Source of the DNA: Acidobacteriota bacterium
GTDB taxonomy: Bacteria > Acidobacteriota > Terriglobia > Bryobacterales > Bryobacteraceae
DNA: 62,441 nt
Reading direction: 5' to 3'
Assembly (NCBI GenBank): GCA_016871155.1
Contig: VFZO01000008.1
Span: 1 to 62,441 of the forward strand
Shown here: piece by piece, positions 51,123 through 60,056 of the stretch
Numbering within the stretch: position 1 is the stretch's first letter
Layout: each line of letters opens with the position of its first letter
Translations under genes and position numbers: made by a program
Notes under the pieces: generated by a model
What the model saw: the letters and a program-made list of their open reading frames with translations, nothing else
What the model was told of the DNA's origin: nothing
The model's database searches: none

Positions 51123-52007
51123 CTATGCGCGATTCCACCGGCGCAGGAGAATGGCAAGACCCATCGTCGCGGCGCACAGGCTCCAGGAGGCGGGCTCCGG
51201 GACGGCGGCGGCAGGCTCGCCGGTCCACATGTTGTCCACGAGGCTGGGGCCGTTGGCCGTAAAGCCGTCGGGGAGCCCAAAGACGGCGCCAGAACCGTTG
51301 AAGGTGAGCGTATTGCCAAACTCCGCGCGCGCAGTCATGTTACCCAGCACTCCCGCCCGCGCCTCCACGAACAATTCCACGGTGACCGGAGTGCCGACAG
51401 GAATCGTGAAGGGAAGGGTCGTGAAATTGAGGGAGTGTCCCTGCGGGTTGGTGAAGCTGGACAACGGCCCGGTTTGAGGAAACAGGCTGTTGCCCCGCAC
51501 TTCGAATCCATCGGGACCTTGAGTCAGAAGGGCCCCCCGCGCAAAGCCATCCACCGCCACGGATACAAAAAGGCTGGCGAAGCCGAGGCCGAAGCCGGTG
51601 GCGCCGCCCGACAATCCGCCCGAAAGGTCGAGGATGATCGGGGCGCTGATTGAGGTCACCGGCCCTGTGAACAGATACTCTCCAGAGGCGCGAGCGCCGG
51701 CAATCGCCGAATTGTCCAGGCTGCCGATGGCCGATAGCTCAACGGCGGCGGATGCTCCGACACTGCCTAAGTCCGCGGTGGCAGACGCTCGTCCTGTACG
51801 GGTGAATCCGAATCCGGTGCTGGAACAGTTCTGTCCTACAGTGATGGGCCCGGATGCGGCCCTCTGGGACTCCGGCACAATGCAGGTCCCAGAGCCGGCC
51901 GAAGGCCGGATATTTACGTCGAGTATGGGTGCTCCATAGGCTAACCCGGCGCCGACCCAGCCGGACGCGGCGATCAGCGCTGTTCTTACAGTTGTGGTCA
52001 AATTCAT
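51123..52007 (-). CDS. PEP-CTERM sorting-domain protein
   Basis: A 294-residue secreted protein. Signal peptide (TTVRTALIAASGWVGAGLAYGA), a Gly/Ser/Ala-rich beta-structured body with several Ig-like-looking segments, and a C-terminal PEP-CTERM signal: VPEPASWSLCAATMGLAI, a hydrophobic helix, then RRWNRA. Exosortase would cleave at this site and pass the protein to the surface or exopolymer matrix. Body function unknown. It is followed after 34 bp by the kinase gene. Confidence 0.83.
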   Translation of the reverse strand: MNLTTTVRTALIAASGWVGAGLAYGAPILDVNIRPSAGSGTCIVPESQRAASGPITVGQNCSSTGFGFTRTGRASATADLGSVGASAAVELSAIGSLDNSAIAGARASGEYLFTGPVTSISAPIILDLSGGLSGGATGFGLGFASLFVSVAVDGFARGALLTQGPDGFEVRGNSLFPQTGPLSSFTNPQGHSLNFTTLPFTIPVGTPVTVELFVEARAGVLGNMTARAEFGNTLTFNGSGAVFGLPDGFTANGPSLVDNMWTGEPAAAVPEPASWSLCAATMGLAILLRRWNRA

Positions 52008-52309
52008 ATTGCTTCAAGCTCCTGTTCTCTGTGACCTCACATGGGCGGCTTCGCCGTCATGGCGGTACAAGGAAGCTTGGCGTGAAACCGGTGAAAACCA
52101 GACAATGTTCTTTTCCGGCCCGTCGCTCGGGTCGCAGAAGGGCGCCCATCCGGCGAACCGTGACTCCTACGGTTAGCAGCCGCCGCGGGCATGTCGAATC
52201 AATGGCGAAAGCTTCGATCTGGATGCGCAGCAGATGTTGGGCTTGCAATTGGTCAAAGACTGTCTGAGTACGAAAGACCGGTAAACCGCAATTGTCCGCG
52301 CCGGAATCC
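52008..52309. other. Intergenic stretch, no gene seen
   Basis: Roughly 300 bp between the PEP-CTERM gene and the first pseudogene fragment. Open frames here lack domains or ribosome-binding sites. An AGGAGC, about 13 bases before the PEP-CTERM ATG, is the only feature noted. Confidence 0.5.
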
Positions 52310-52660
52310 TGTTTTGAACTTGTCCGCGGTCGAGGACGAGCACCCAGTCGTTTCCTCTGCCCTGTTCCCCAGGACGGATCGAGCGTCTGCTTGCCTGCTT
52401 TAACCTGACGCGCCGGATGAGTGACGCCGGTGCGCGGGTCGAACCAACGCGACCGCAAGTTCCGCGATCAGAAGCGCGCCGTATCCAGCGTGAACGAATG
52501 GCCGAGGCTGCTGTAGACGAAGGCCCAGCGATGGTTCTTGTCTCCCGTGCCCAAAACGTAACTGTCCCCGGCACCCCCCGGTTTCACGGCGGTGGCGATA
52601 AAGCTGTCGTCCGGTATTTGGACGGCGCCGGGAGCCTCCAATGCGCCGCGCCAGTCTTTG
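52310..52660 (-). pseudogene. Remnant of a DUF4038/putative collagen-binding-domain glycoside hydrolase-like gene
   Basis: Translated pieces spread over two frames recall the C-terminal end of DUF4038-type proteins. DWRGALEAPGAVQ is followed directly by IPDDSFIATA, where a segment of about 15 to 20 residues seems deleted. Then come KNHRWAFVYSSLGHSFTLDTARF, an in-frame TGA (52470-52468) and LRSRWFDPRTGVTHPARQV. A shift of frame then leads to GNDWVLVLDRG. The match is from memory of the family pattern. No intact gene remains. Confidence 0.6.
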
Positions 52661-52731
52661 CCGCCAACGAATCCGTCATCTTTACGGCCAAGTAGGCGAA
52701 CTCCCCGGCTAGCCGGATGTAGGTGATATCG

Positions 52732-53139
52732 GCGGCCCGCAAGGGGCGGCAGACGCTCATGCGCATCACACCCGGACATGGGGCGATCGAAACCGGCGGG
52801 ATCCTCTGGGGCCGGCGATCGCGCGGACGCCGGTTTGCACGGAGGCGCTTTATCTGATGGCGCGGCGTTGCATTCGACCCGCTGGGATACTGGCGGTTTG
52901 AATGGAAGTGCAACGCCAAGAACCATCCTTCACGCCGCGCGGCGTTGCGATTCGGCTTTCAGTACGAAGGCCTGTTTCGCCAGCACATGGTGTTGAAGGG
53001 CGCCAATCGCGACACGGCCCGGTTTGCGATGACCGGCGGCGGCTGGCCGCGATTGAAGACAGTCTACGGAGCGTGGCTCGATCCGGCGAATTTCGATGAG
53101 CGCGGGCAGCAACGGGCGAAGCTGGTTACACTTCGCTGA
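52732..53139 (+). pseudogene. Decayed GNAT-family N-acetyltransferase gene
   Basis: Segments read as a RimJ/RimL-like acetyltransferase: KGRQTLMRITPGHGAIETGG, then PAIARTPVCTEALYLMARR in another frame (52809-52868), then back to the first frame with AFDPLGYWRFEWKCNAKNHP, RAALRFGFQYEGLFRQHMVL and NRDTARFAMTGGGWPRL. Two compensating frameshifts and an in-frame TGA interrupt it, and the N-terminal part is missing. Its last 14 bp overlap the end of the convergent gene at 53126. The sequence could also reflect assembly errors. Confidence 0.75.
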
Positions 53140-54259
53140 GTTTCACGGTGCGGTGTTCGGCGGCCGAACGGTAGGCGGCAAACAGTGCTTCGAGCACACG
53201 GACGCCGTCGGCCACGGTTACCTCCGCGGCGCGCTGGCGTTCCAGCGTGTCAATGAAGGCAGATTGGTCTGACTGGGCGGGCGGCGGGGGCATGAACCAG
53301 ATGGGACCGCCCGATTTACGCTGATCCGAACTGGCCCAGAACGCCGCGGGATCGGCGGGATTGGGTGGCGGCGACTGCCATTGGGGCTGGCGGTCTGTGC
53401 AAATTTCGCCGCGGCCCTGATAGGCATCGGCAAAGATGCTGCCTTTTGTTCCAAACAGTTTGACCCGATTATGTCCTGGCCCGCCGTGGCTGCGCCAGCC
53501 GGTGCGTCCGGCGGAAATCGTCGCGGTGAGGCCACCCTCCATGGTGAGCGACAGGACACCGAAGTCTTCAAAGCCCCGGCGCGCGTTGGCTGCGAGGAAA
53601 TAATTGCCCGTGATCGCGCGCACCGTGAGGAACGCACGGCGGCCGCTGAGCCAGCGCACGAGGGCGAGCGAGTAGACTGCGATATTGAACATTTCGCGTT
53701 TGGCATCGGGCACGAGGAACAGGTCTGGCCGCGCGGCCTCCTGGCGCGGCGCAAGCGGCAGGCCGTCCGCGGAGGCGTAGCCCTTGGCAAAGTAGAGGTC
53801 CTGATGGAAGGCGCGCAACTCTCCCAGCGGCGCGGCGGCGCGGCGCAGGCGCTTTGAAAAAGGCGTGGTGACCTGGGTGAACATCTGGGTGCGCAGGTTC
53901 TTCTGCCGCACCACCGTCTCCAGGGCGCGAGCTTCGGCGAGGCTGCCGGCGAGGGGCTTGTCCATGTAGAGATGCTTCCCCGCTTCGGCGCAGCGCAGCG
54001 TAACGCGGCCCTGGCGGTCATGCTCGGTGCAGATGGAGGCGAGGTCGACGCCGGGCCGCGCGAGGGCGTCGTTGAGATCCTCGATATACGGGATTTGCAA
54101 CTCGGCAGCGAGCGAGCGGTTAAGCTGCGCGCGCCGGGCGTCCACGCCGCGTTCGTCGGTGACGGCGATGAGCCGGCAGCGCGGATCGGCTTGGAAGCCG
54201 CGCGCGTAGTTCTCCTGATGCGTCATGCCGCCGGTAACGACCAACACTCCGTAGCTCAT
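53126..54259 (-). CDS. Gfo/Idh/MocA family oxidoreductase, copy 1
   Basis: A 377-residue NAD(P)-dependent dehydrogenase of the Gfo/Idh/MocA family, which acts on sugars and related polyols or acids. The Rossmann N-terminus reads GVLVVTGGMTHQENYARGF and RLIAVTDERG, and the family KP motif is present as LYMDKPLAGSLAEAR. The ATG at 54259 overlaps the upstream stop as ATGA; an earlier Met at 54271 is 4 codons upstream. No signal peptide is obvious, unlike the next two copies. Substrate unknown. Confidence 0.82.
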   Translation of the reverse strand: MSYGVLVVTGGMTHQENYARGFQADPRCRLIAVTDERGVDARRAQLNRSLAAELQIPYIEDLNDALARPGVDLASICTEHDRQGRVTLRCAEAGKHLYMDKPLAGSLAEARALETVVRQKNLRTQMFTQVTTPFSKRLRRAAAPLGELRAFHQDLYFAKGYASADGLPLAPRQEAARPDLFLVPDAKREMFNIAVYSLALVRWLSGRRAFLTVRAITGNYFLAANARRGFEDFGVLSLTMEGGLTATISAGRTGWRSHGGPGHNRVKLFGTKGSIFADAYQGRGEICTDRQPQWQSPPPNPADPAAFWASSDQRKSGGPIWFMPPPPAQSDQSAFIDTLERQRAAEVTVADGVRVLEALFAAYRSAAEHRTVKLSEV

Positions 54260-54612
54260 TTCGCCAGCCACTCCGGTTCAGGAAAATCGTCAAAACGCAC
54301 GGTGCCATGCTGGCCCACGATGAGGATCTGCGTTTGCGGCTCGACGTTCAGGGCAAGTTCACTGGAGACCATTGCGGTTTGCCCTCGTTCGAATTCGAGC
54401 AGCACCTGCAGGCCGCCGCCACGCATTGCGTCGCGCCGCGCGGGCTTGGCGTTCACCCATCGGCCCGCCATCGCGCAGCCGGCCTCGGAGATGGCTTCGA
54501 GGCGACCGGCGTCGGTTGTCCATTGCAGATGCGCGCGGACAAATACGACTGGCGCTACTTCGGCGAGGCGCGCGGCTACGGACTGTTCGAGCCACGTCAG
54601 GTAGGCGTTCAT
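54256..54612 (-). CDS. Small protein in the oxidoreductase operon
   Basis: A 118-residue protein of unknown family. Its C-terminal half (GGGLQVLLEFERGQTAMVS, QILIVGQHGTVRFDDF) resembles the second domain of Gfo/Idh/MocA enzymes, where a strand carries a HGTKG-like motif, but it lacks the Rossmann domain. It could be a split or truncated relative. Its ATG directly follows the TGA of the gene at 54613 and its stop overlaps the next ATG, so it is clearly translated as part of the operon. Confidence 0.55.
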   Translation of the reverse strand: MNAYLTWLEQSVAARLAEVAPVVFVRAHLQWTTDAGRLEAISEAGCAMAGRWVNAKPARRDAMRGGGLQVLLEFERGQTAMVSSELALNVEPQTQILIVGQHGTVRFDDFPEPEWLAK

Positions 54613-55704
54613 TCAGCTCTCCACGCTCTGCGTTACGCCGGTTGCCGCGGCCTGATAGCCGGCGAACACCACGCGCAACACCCGCAGCGACTCGGCGGGC
54701 GAAAGAATTGGCGGTTCCAGGCCAGCGGCGGCGCGGGCGGCGTGTTGCACAAATGCCGTGTAGAGCGAGGGCGCGCCGGCCGGGGCTTGGTACCGTTGCA
54801 GGCCCTTCCCGGCGGACCACACCAGCGACGGGGCATCGTCGTTGCGGAACTCCAGCCAACCGTTCGCACCCCAGATCTTGATCGATAGTTGCTTGCCGCG
54901 ATCGATGTAGTAGCCCGAGGTGAGATTGCCGAAAGAGCCGTTGGCAAAGCGCAGGGTGAGCGCTGCCGAGTCTTCCGTATCGATGGGCTGACCGCCGACG
55001 TTGCCCGCAAATCCCGCGACTTGCGTGATGGGTGAGCCGGTGATGTACATGGCGAGATCGAGCCAGTGAATGCCGAGCCAGATGAGATGGCCGCCGCCGG
55101 ATCGAGCGCGTTGCGCGGTCCAGGTTTGATGGTAGGCGGGGCGCGTGAGACGCGCCTGATCGGCGATGATCTGCAGGTCCACGCCGTAGACGCGTCCGAT
55201 CAGGCCGGACTGCACGATGCGCCGCGCTTCGATCTGGTAGGGGTCTTTGCGATTTGCCAGCGCCAGCATCAGATTGCGCCGGCCCGCTTCCGCCTGCGCC
55301 GCCAACGGCGCAAAGTCCGCGGCGCGAACGCAGGCGGGTTTTTCCGCCATCACGTGGCAGCCGGCTTTCAGCGCGGCGGCAATCGCCGGCGGCGCGAGTT
55401 TCGCTTCCATGGTGATGAGCGCGAACGTAGGCTTGCGTGCGGCAAACAGCGCGGCGGGCGTGGTGTACGCCGTGAGAAACTTTGCGCCGGCGCCCTTGCG
55501 CACCGCGGCCTCGGTCTTGCCGGATGGATCGCACAGCGACACGGCGCCGATTTCCGGCGTCTGCGCGATGGCTTCGATGTAGGCGCTCAAGTGCGGCCCT
55601 TCGGCGTGCGTAATAAGTGCGGCCTCGAGCGGCCGCGGCGTAGTAGCGGCGTTGGCGGAGGCTGCGGAAAGCGCAGTGGCGGCGAAGGTGCGGCGATCAA
55701 GCAT
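54613..55704 (-). CDS. Gfo/Idh/MocA family oxidoreductase, copy 2 (exported)
   Basis: A 363-residue oxidoreductase with an N-terminal Tat-like signal (MLDRRTFAATALSAASANAA). Family features: EIGAVSLCDPSG and the KP motif in GCHVMAEKPACVRAADF, GLIGRVYGVDLQIIADQ, and SFGNLTSGYYIDRGKQLSI toward the C-terminus. It starts at 55704, overlapping the end of copy 3 by 8 bp. The exported form suggests periplasmic action on carbohydrate-like substrates, as for other Tat-exported members; not shown. Confidence 0.82.
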   Translation of the reverse strand: MLDRRTFAATALSAASANAATTPRPLEAALITHAEGPHLSAYIEAIAQTPEIGAVSLCDPSGKTEAAVRKGAGAKFLTAYTTPAALFAARKPTFALITMEAKLAPPAIAAALKAGCHVMAEKPACVRAADFAPLAAQAEAGRRNLMLALANRKDPYQIEARRIVQSGLIGRVYGVDLQIIADQARLTRPAYHQTWTAQRARSGGGHLIWLGIHWLDLAMYITGSPITQVAGFAGNVGGQPIDTEDSAALTLRFANGSFGNLTSGYYIDRGKQLSIKIWGANGWLEFRNDDAPSLVWSAGKGLQRYQAPAGAPSLYTAFVQHAARAAAGLEPPILSPAESLRVLRVVFAGYQAAATGVTQSVES

Positions 55705-56977
55705 GGCGTGTGTCTCCTGGCGTGGACCAATGCGAACGATACCTGCGGCGGAGGAGCGCCGCGGCCTCGGCGTCACCCGGAATCGTTTCCAGTTTCGGAT
55801 CGAAGCGAATATTGCGGCCAGTGCGCGCGACGATGTTGCCGAGATGGGCGAGCGCGCTGGCCCAGTGGCCTTCCTCAATGTCGACGCGCGGGCGCTGGCG
55901 CGAACGCATTGCATCGAGGAAGTTGCGGGCGTGCGGCGTATCGATGGATGAAGGGCCATGTTCGGCGGAGTGAACTTCCACGCCCTTGCTGTCGAGCACG
56001 CGGAAGCCCCAATTGCGGCCGCCGAACTTGCCGTACTGCGCGACCGCGCGGTCACCGTACACCGCGACGCCGTTGTCGCAGCCTTCGAGTCCATAGGGAT
56101 TCCAGAGACGCTGCTCATAGTGAATGAGGCGCCCGCCGTCGAACTCGTAGGTGAGGTTCATCGTGTCGGGCGTTTGCTGATCGTCGTCGAAGTACAGCTT
56201 GCGCCCGAAGCCAGAAACGGCGATTGGAAGCTGGACGCCGAGCGCGCGGCGCGCGATGTCAATCCGATGTACGCCGTCATTGGCGATGTCGCCAGCGCCG
56301 TAGTGCCAGTGCCAATTCACCGTGGAGTGGAAACGGTTCCGGTTGAAGGGGAGTTTGGGGAGCGGGCCGGTCCACGTGTCGTAGTCGATGCCCGCGGGCA
56401 CGGGCTCATCGGCGCGCTTGCCGATGTTGCGGCGCAGTTGCGCGTTCCATACCTTGGCCATCAGCACGCGGCCGAGTTGGCCGGACTGCACGTAGTTTTG
56501 AAAAGCCTGCGTCACTTCAAGACTGGGAAGTTGCGAACCAACCTGCACGATGCGCTGGTGGCGGCGAGCGGCTTCCACCATTAGGCGGCCTTCGCGCACA
56601 TTGTGCGAGATGGGTTTTTCAACGTAGACGTCTTTGCCTGCGGCACACGCGAGAATCGTGCCGGGCGCGTGCCAGTGGATCGGCGTGCCCATGACGATGG
56701 CGTCAACGCGTTTGTCGTCGAGGCAGCGGCGGATGTCAGACACCAGCGGCGGCCGCTGGCGGCCGGAGGCCTCGATGGTTTTGCAGGCAGCTTCGACGAC
56801 GGTCTCGTCCACATCGCAGACGTAGACCACGTCGACGTCAGGTTGTGCGCAGAATGCTTCGGTGAGATTGCGTCCGCGTCCGCGCACACCCATCAGCGCG
56901 ACGGCGATGCGATCTGTGGGCGCAGAGCGTGCGGTTGCAGCTGTGAGCGCAGCGGGAAGAAAGTAGCGGCGGTGCAT
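55697..56977 (-). CDS. Gfo/Idh/MocA family oxidoreductase, copy 3 (exported)
   Basis: A 426-residue exported oxidoreductase, first of its operon. The signal region (HRRYFLPAALTAATARSA) precedes a Rossmann motif (IAVALMGVRGRGRNL), the KP motif in KDVYVEKPISHNVREGRL and GSQLPSLEVTQAF. The bulky C-terminal domain (HWHYGAGDIANDGVHRIDIA, NPYGLEGCDNGVAVYG) is typical of the larger group in Planctomycetota and Acidobacteriota. ATG at 56977; an upstream in-frame Met at 57010 is possible. Confidence 0.84.
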   Translation of the reverse strand: MHRRYFLPAALTAATARSAPTDRIAVALMGVRGRGRNLTEAFCAQPDVDVVYVCDVDETVVEAACKTIEASGRQRPPLVSDIRRCLDDKRVDAIVMGTPIHWHAPGTILACAAGKDVYVEKPISHNVREGRLMVEAARRHQRIVQVGSQLPSLEVTQAFQNYVQSGQLGRVLMAKVWNAQLRRNIGKRADEPVPAGIDYDTWTGPLPKLPFNRNRFHSTVNWHWHYGAGDIANDGVHRIDIARRALGVQLPIAVSGFGRKLYFDDDQQTPDTMNLTYEFDGGRLIHYEQRLWNPYGLEGCDNGVAVYGDRAVAQYGKFGGRNWGFRVLDSKGVEVHSAEHGPSSIDTPHARNFLDAMRSRQRPRVDIEEGHWASALAHLGNIVARTGRNIRFDPKLETIPGDAEAAALLRRRYRSHWSTPGDTRHA

Positions 56978-57480
56978 ATAGCGGCGGTGCCTAACGACAG
57001 ATTGTGTCACATGAAGTCAACGGCGGTGTCAAGGCAAAGTAGAAATGTCCCCTTTTGTCTGGGCGGTTGAAATGGGCATGGTAGTCTTGGCCTGCCGGTG
57101 AAGCGGAGACGGGCAATGCTGGCGAGAATCCCGATCAAGGAACGGAAGGCCGGAACTCATCCCCAACGATGGGCGGGACATGTTGCTCCCGGCGTGTTCT
57201 CCGACCTGCCCTTGGGCCTGGCCAACGGGAGGCAGTGCCCCGGCCCAGGGTGAAAGCCATATCGGACCGATAGCTTCCGTCTTGCCTCAACAACGCAGTT
57301 CGTAGTCCGGGGCTTAAGAACTTTGGCTCCCGCTGGTGGACGCTTTTCGAACTTTCTGCCTGGCTCCGGGTGTGGCAGGGCGACTGTTGTTTGAGCAGGC
57401 GCGAGGGGTTGCGATGCGGTGAGCGCAGGGCGTCTTGATCGTCAATAGTCGTAGACTCGTTGTGAGGCCCATCGACCGGA
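56978..57480. other. 503-bp gap before the mobile-looking island, no gene recognised
   Basis: No reading frame here has a known domain. The text AAATGTCCCCTTTTGTC at about 57045 and other short motifs recall insertion-sequence ends but no matching partner end or transposase was found. The boundary of the island may lie here. I see nothing else. Confidence 0.45.
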
Positions 57481-58209
57481 ATGACGCGCCAAGACATTCT
57501 CAATTCCATCAAACGGTATTCTGAAAAGCACGGCCGAGTGCCCGGCAAGCTTGCGCTTCTGAGCGAAATGGGGATCAAGGAGTCGGACTGGCGCGGTAAG
57601 TACTGGGCGCGGTTGTCGGATGCCGTAAGAGAAGCGGGCTTTACGCCGAACCAGCTTCAGGAGGCCTACGACAAAGAAGAGGTCATTGAGAAGGTGATCG
57701 AGCTTGCTCGCCGGATAGGCCGATTCCCTGTCACAGCGGAGATTCGACTCGAAGCACGGAATTCCGAATTTCCGAGCGACAAGACGGTCGACAAGCATCT
57801 TGGCTCGAAAGCGGAACGATGCCGCGAAATCGCTGACTACTGTCGAGCGCGGTCCGGATACGAGGATGTGATCCAGATGTGCGAGCTGGCAATCCCCAAC
57901 AACGGCGCGGCCGCAACACATGGGGCGGATGCTTCCGAAGAGACGGACCTGGTTCTTGGCTATGTGTACTTACTCAAGATGGGCAAAGCCTACAAGATTG
58001 GACACAGCAATTCTCCCGGGCGCAGGGCGTACGAGATCGGAACGAAAGGCCCCAGTCGAGTCGACAAGGTCCATGAGATATCAACCGACGATCCTCGTGG
58101 TATTGAGGAATACTGGCACAAGCGGTTCGACCAGAAACGGCTGGAGGGCGAATGGTTCGCTCTCGACGCGCAAGACGTCAAGGCGTTTCGTCGCCGCAAG
58201 TTTATGTAG
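57481..58209 (+). CDS. GIY-YIG-like (MUG113/T5orf172) nuclease with N-terminal DNA-binding repeats
   Basis: A 242-residue protein. Residues 1-90 hold two repeats of the kind linked to homing endonucleases (SIKRYSEKHGRVPGKLAL..., then KVIELARRIGRFPVTAEI). The C-terminal 90 residues fit a GIY-YIG relative: GYVYLLKMGKAYKIGHSNSP, then GRRAYEIGTKGPSRVD, IEEYWHKRFDQKRLEGEWF. Tyr pair GYVYLL...YKIG matches the GIY/YIG motif, and Glu in EGEWF is plausibly catalytic. Homing, mobile-element or DNA-damage role is possible. It ends 4 bp from the convergent relaxase gene. Confidence 0.7.
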   Translation: MTRQDILNSIKRYSEKHGRVPGKLALLSEMGIKESDWRGKYWARLSDAVREAGFTPNQLQEAYDKEEVIEKVIELARRIGRFPVTAEIRLEARNSEFPSDKTVDKHLGSKAERCREIADYCRARSGYEDVIQMCELAIPNNGAAATHGADASEETDLVLGYVYLLKMGKAYKIGHSNSPGRRAYEIGTKGPSRVDKVHEISTDDPRGIEEYWHKRFDQKRLEGEWFALDAQDVKAFRRRKFM

Positions 58210-58213
58210 TTGG

Positions 58214-59617
58214 CTATCGGCCCCTCCCTTTGCCCAGATCCTTTTCCCGGCCCGGCAGGGCGGCGCGGTTGTGCTCGGCCTTTGGTTCATTCACTTCACG
58301 AGGATTTGCGACGGCCCTGTGATAGCGACCGAGCCAACCTCCGTACTCGATCTCAGTTGGAACAATGCCGGGCTGGATCAACAGACATGCCGCCTGCCGT
58401 AGGTGACCTGAATGAAGGTAGGTCTCTGCGTCGCCGTGATCCTCGATCCTGAGTTGACTGCCCATGCGTTCGAACGAGACGAAGTGATTCGGCTTGAGAT
58501 GCCCGTCAGCGAGTAGCCTCTGCATGGCGGGCGTGTGCTGAATAAAGTGGACATTCCAGTCAGTGCCTTCGAGGATCATCTGCGGCTTTCCGGTCATATC
58601 GTCGTGAACGTGGGCCAGGACGCGGCCTTCGAGGGACTCGATGTCTTCGAGGCGCGTGGCGACGGTCGGAAGGCGCGGGTCGGACATCAGCATGCCGTAC
58701 TGCCGGAGCATTTTCTGGCGGTCGCCGGCTTGCTGCATGGTCTTCAGAACTTGAAGGAAGTCGCGGCGGACGATCCAGCCGTTCTCGTTGGGCTTGGCCA
58801 AGCCTATCTTGGCGAGCACGCCGAGCCGCGCGGAGAGCAACTGGCCCAAGCCATTGAGCGGGCCGTAGAGCGGATAGACCAGATCCGCGTCCTGGTTTCG
58901 CTGAGACCGCTTATCGATGTAGCAGTCAAGCGATGTCGGACGGGCCAGGCCCACTTCGCGCCGTTGCGCCTGGGCGATGTCTTCGGAGGTCCGGTAGCCG
59001 AGGGCGCGGGTACAAAGTCTCTCGGCCTCCTCGCGCATGCCCGACCGAATGAGATTCTTGTCGAGGCGCAACTCCTGCCCGGCGGCGAGTCCACGCTGGG
59101 CGACATGAACATGCGGGTGCTCAGTGTTGTTGTGAACCACTGCTACCCATTCCAGGGGCGCGCCGATACGCTCTTCCAGCCGCGCCATGAAGTCGCGCGT
59201 GAACTGGCGGAGGTCGAGACGCTCGCCGAACTCCGGCGAGAGGATCAACTTGAACAGGCGCGGGTCCCGCGATGATTGCCATTCGCCCAGCCGCTCCGAA
59301 AGGCCAGGCTCTGCGGACTCCGTGCCGAACGGCCGATTCTCACCAATGGCGGAATCCCTTTCCAGATAGCGGCCATGCGCGCGCCATTGGCCCTTGGTCT
59401 TGTTCGGCGAATACGACACTCGCACGGCGCACCGCTGACTGGCAAGCTTCGGCGGCCCTCCGCTGCGACGGGCCGAACCGCCGCCCGCCCGTTTCGCCGT
59501 CGCGCGGAAAAGCTGCATTAGGCGGACGAATGCGCCGGGCACCTTGTCGTTGGTCCGATCCTGGCGCGGCCTCCGCGGGCGTAACCGGAATTCGCGGGTG
59601 TCTTCAGCTTCCGACAT
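58214..59617 (-). CDS. Relaxase (MobA/VirD2-like, DUF3363 type)
   Basis: A 467-residue relaxase that would nick oriT and lead the strand into a recipient. The His triad is clear: WVAVVHNNTEHPHVHVAQRG. Upstream YLERDSAIG and downstream LDKNLIRSGMREEAERLCTR and RREVGLARPTSLDCYID fit DUF3363-like relaxases. The start ATG at 59617 (MSEAEDTREF) overlaps the end of the preceding accessory gene by 14 bp, so the pair is co-translated. The nicking Tyr is not firmly placed. No transfer (type IV secretion) genes are in the window, so mobilisation by a helper is likely. Confidence 0.82.
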   Translation of the reverse strand: MSEAEDTREFRLRPRRPRQDRTNDKVPGAFVRLMQLFRATAKRAGGGSARRSGGPPKLASQRCAVRVSYSPNKTKGQWRAHGRYLERDSAIGENRPFGTESAEPGLSERLGEWQSSRDPRLFKLILSPEFGERLDLRQFTRDFMARLEERIGAPLEWVAVVHNNTEHPHVHVAQRGLAAGQELRLDKNLIRSGMREEAERLCTRALGYRTSEDIAQAQRREVGLARPTSLDCYIDKRSQRNQDADLVYPLYGPLNGLGQLLSARLGVLAKIGLAKPNENGWIVRRDFLQVLKTMQQAGDRQKMLRQYGMLMSDPRLPTVATRLEDIESLEGRVLAHVHDDMTGKPQMILEGTDWNVHFIQHTPAMQRLLADGHLKPNHFVSFERMGSQLRIEDHGDAETYLHSGHLRQAACLLIQPGIVPTEIEYGGWLGRYHRAVANPREVNEPKAEHNRAALPGREKDLGKGRGR

Positions 59618-60056
59618 TGCGCTCCAACTCCCGCAGTGTCGCTGGTCCCTGCGTCCGCATGGTCTGGGCGACAACCAGTAGCAGCCGTTCATAGCGGCGC
59701 TTGGCGTTCGCCGTCGCCTGCTCCGTCATCTGTGGCGGCGGTTCGGGGACGCACGTGAAGAACGCTTTAGTCAATGCGTCCACCAGCGACCACGTCGCCA
59801 TGTGCTGGATGCGCAGTTGATGGATCTCGCGGCTCAGCCGGTCGATAGTCGCAATGGTCTTGTGCTCCATGTCGTCAAGCTGCCGTCCGGTGGACTGGCC
59901 ATCCGCCTCGCGCATCAGGATGTGCCGCACATAGGCTGAGACGGTGGCGAAACCCGCTTTGGTTGCAGCCTCCGTCAACCGCGCTTTGAGCGGCGCTTCG
60001 AGCCGCAAATTGAAGCGTTCCGAGCCCTTCGGAGTGGTCTTCCGGCTGGATGACAT
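59604..60056 (-). CDS. MobC/relaxosome accessory protein with ribbon-helix-helix fold
   Basis: A 150-residue protein. The N-terminal part (SERFNLRLEAPLKARLTEAA, TKAGFATVSAYVRHILMRE) is a typical MobC/CopG-like DNA-binding motif. The rest is helical (IATIDRLSREIHQLRIQHMA). The ATG at 60056 (MSSSRKTTPKG) is preferred; an earlier Met lies 10 codons upstream. Position directly before the relaxase supports a role in binding oriT. Confidence 0.78.
   Translation of the reverse strand: MSSSRKTTPKGSERFNLRLEAPLKARLTEAATKAGFATVSAYVRHILMREADGQSTGRQLDDMEHKTIATIDRLSREIHQLRIQHMATWSLVDALTKAFFTCVPEPPPQMTEQATANAKRRYERLLLVVAQTMRTQGPATLRELERNVGS

Noticed and set aside
57040-57480. Insertion-sequence end or group II intron remnant
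   Set aside because: A short TGTCCCCTTT-like stretch and a GTGAAAGCC-like motif looked suggestive, but no paired end, transposase or reverse transcriptase piece could be read.
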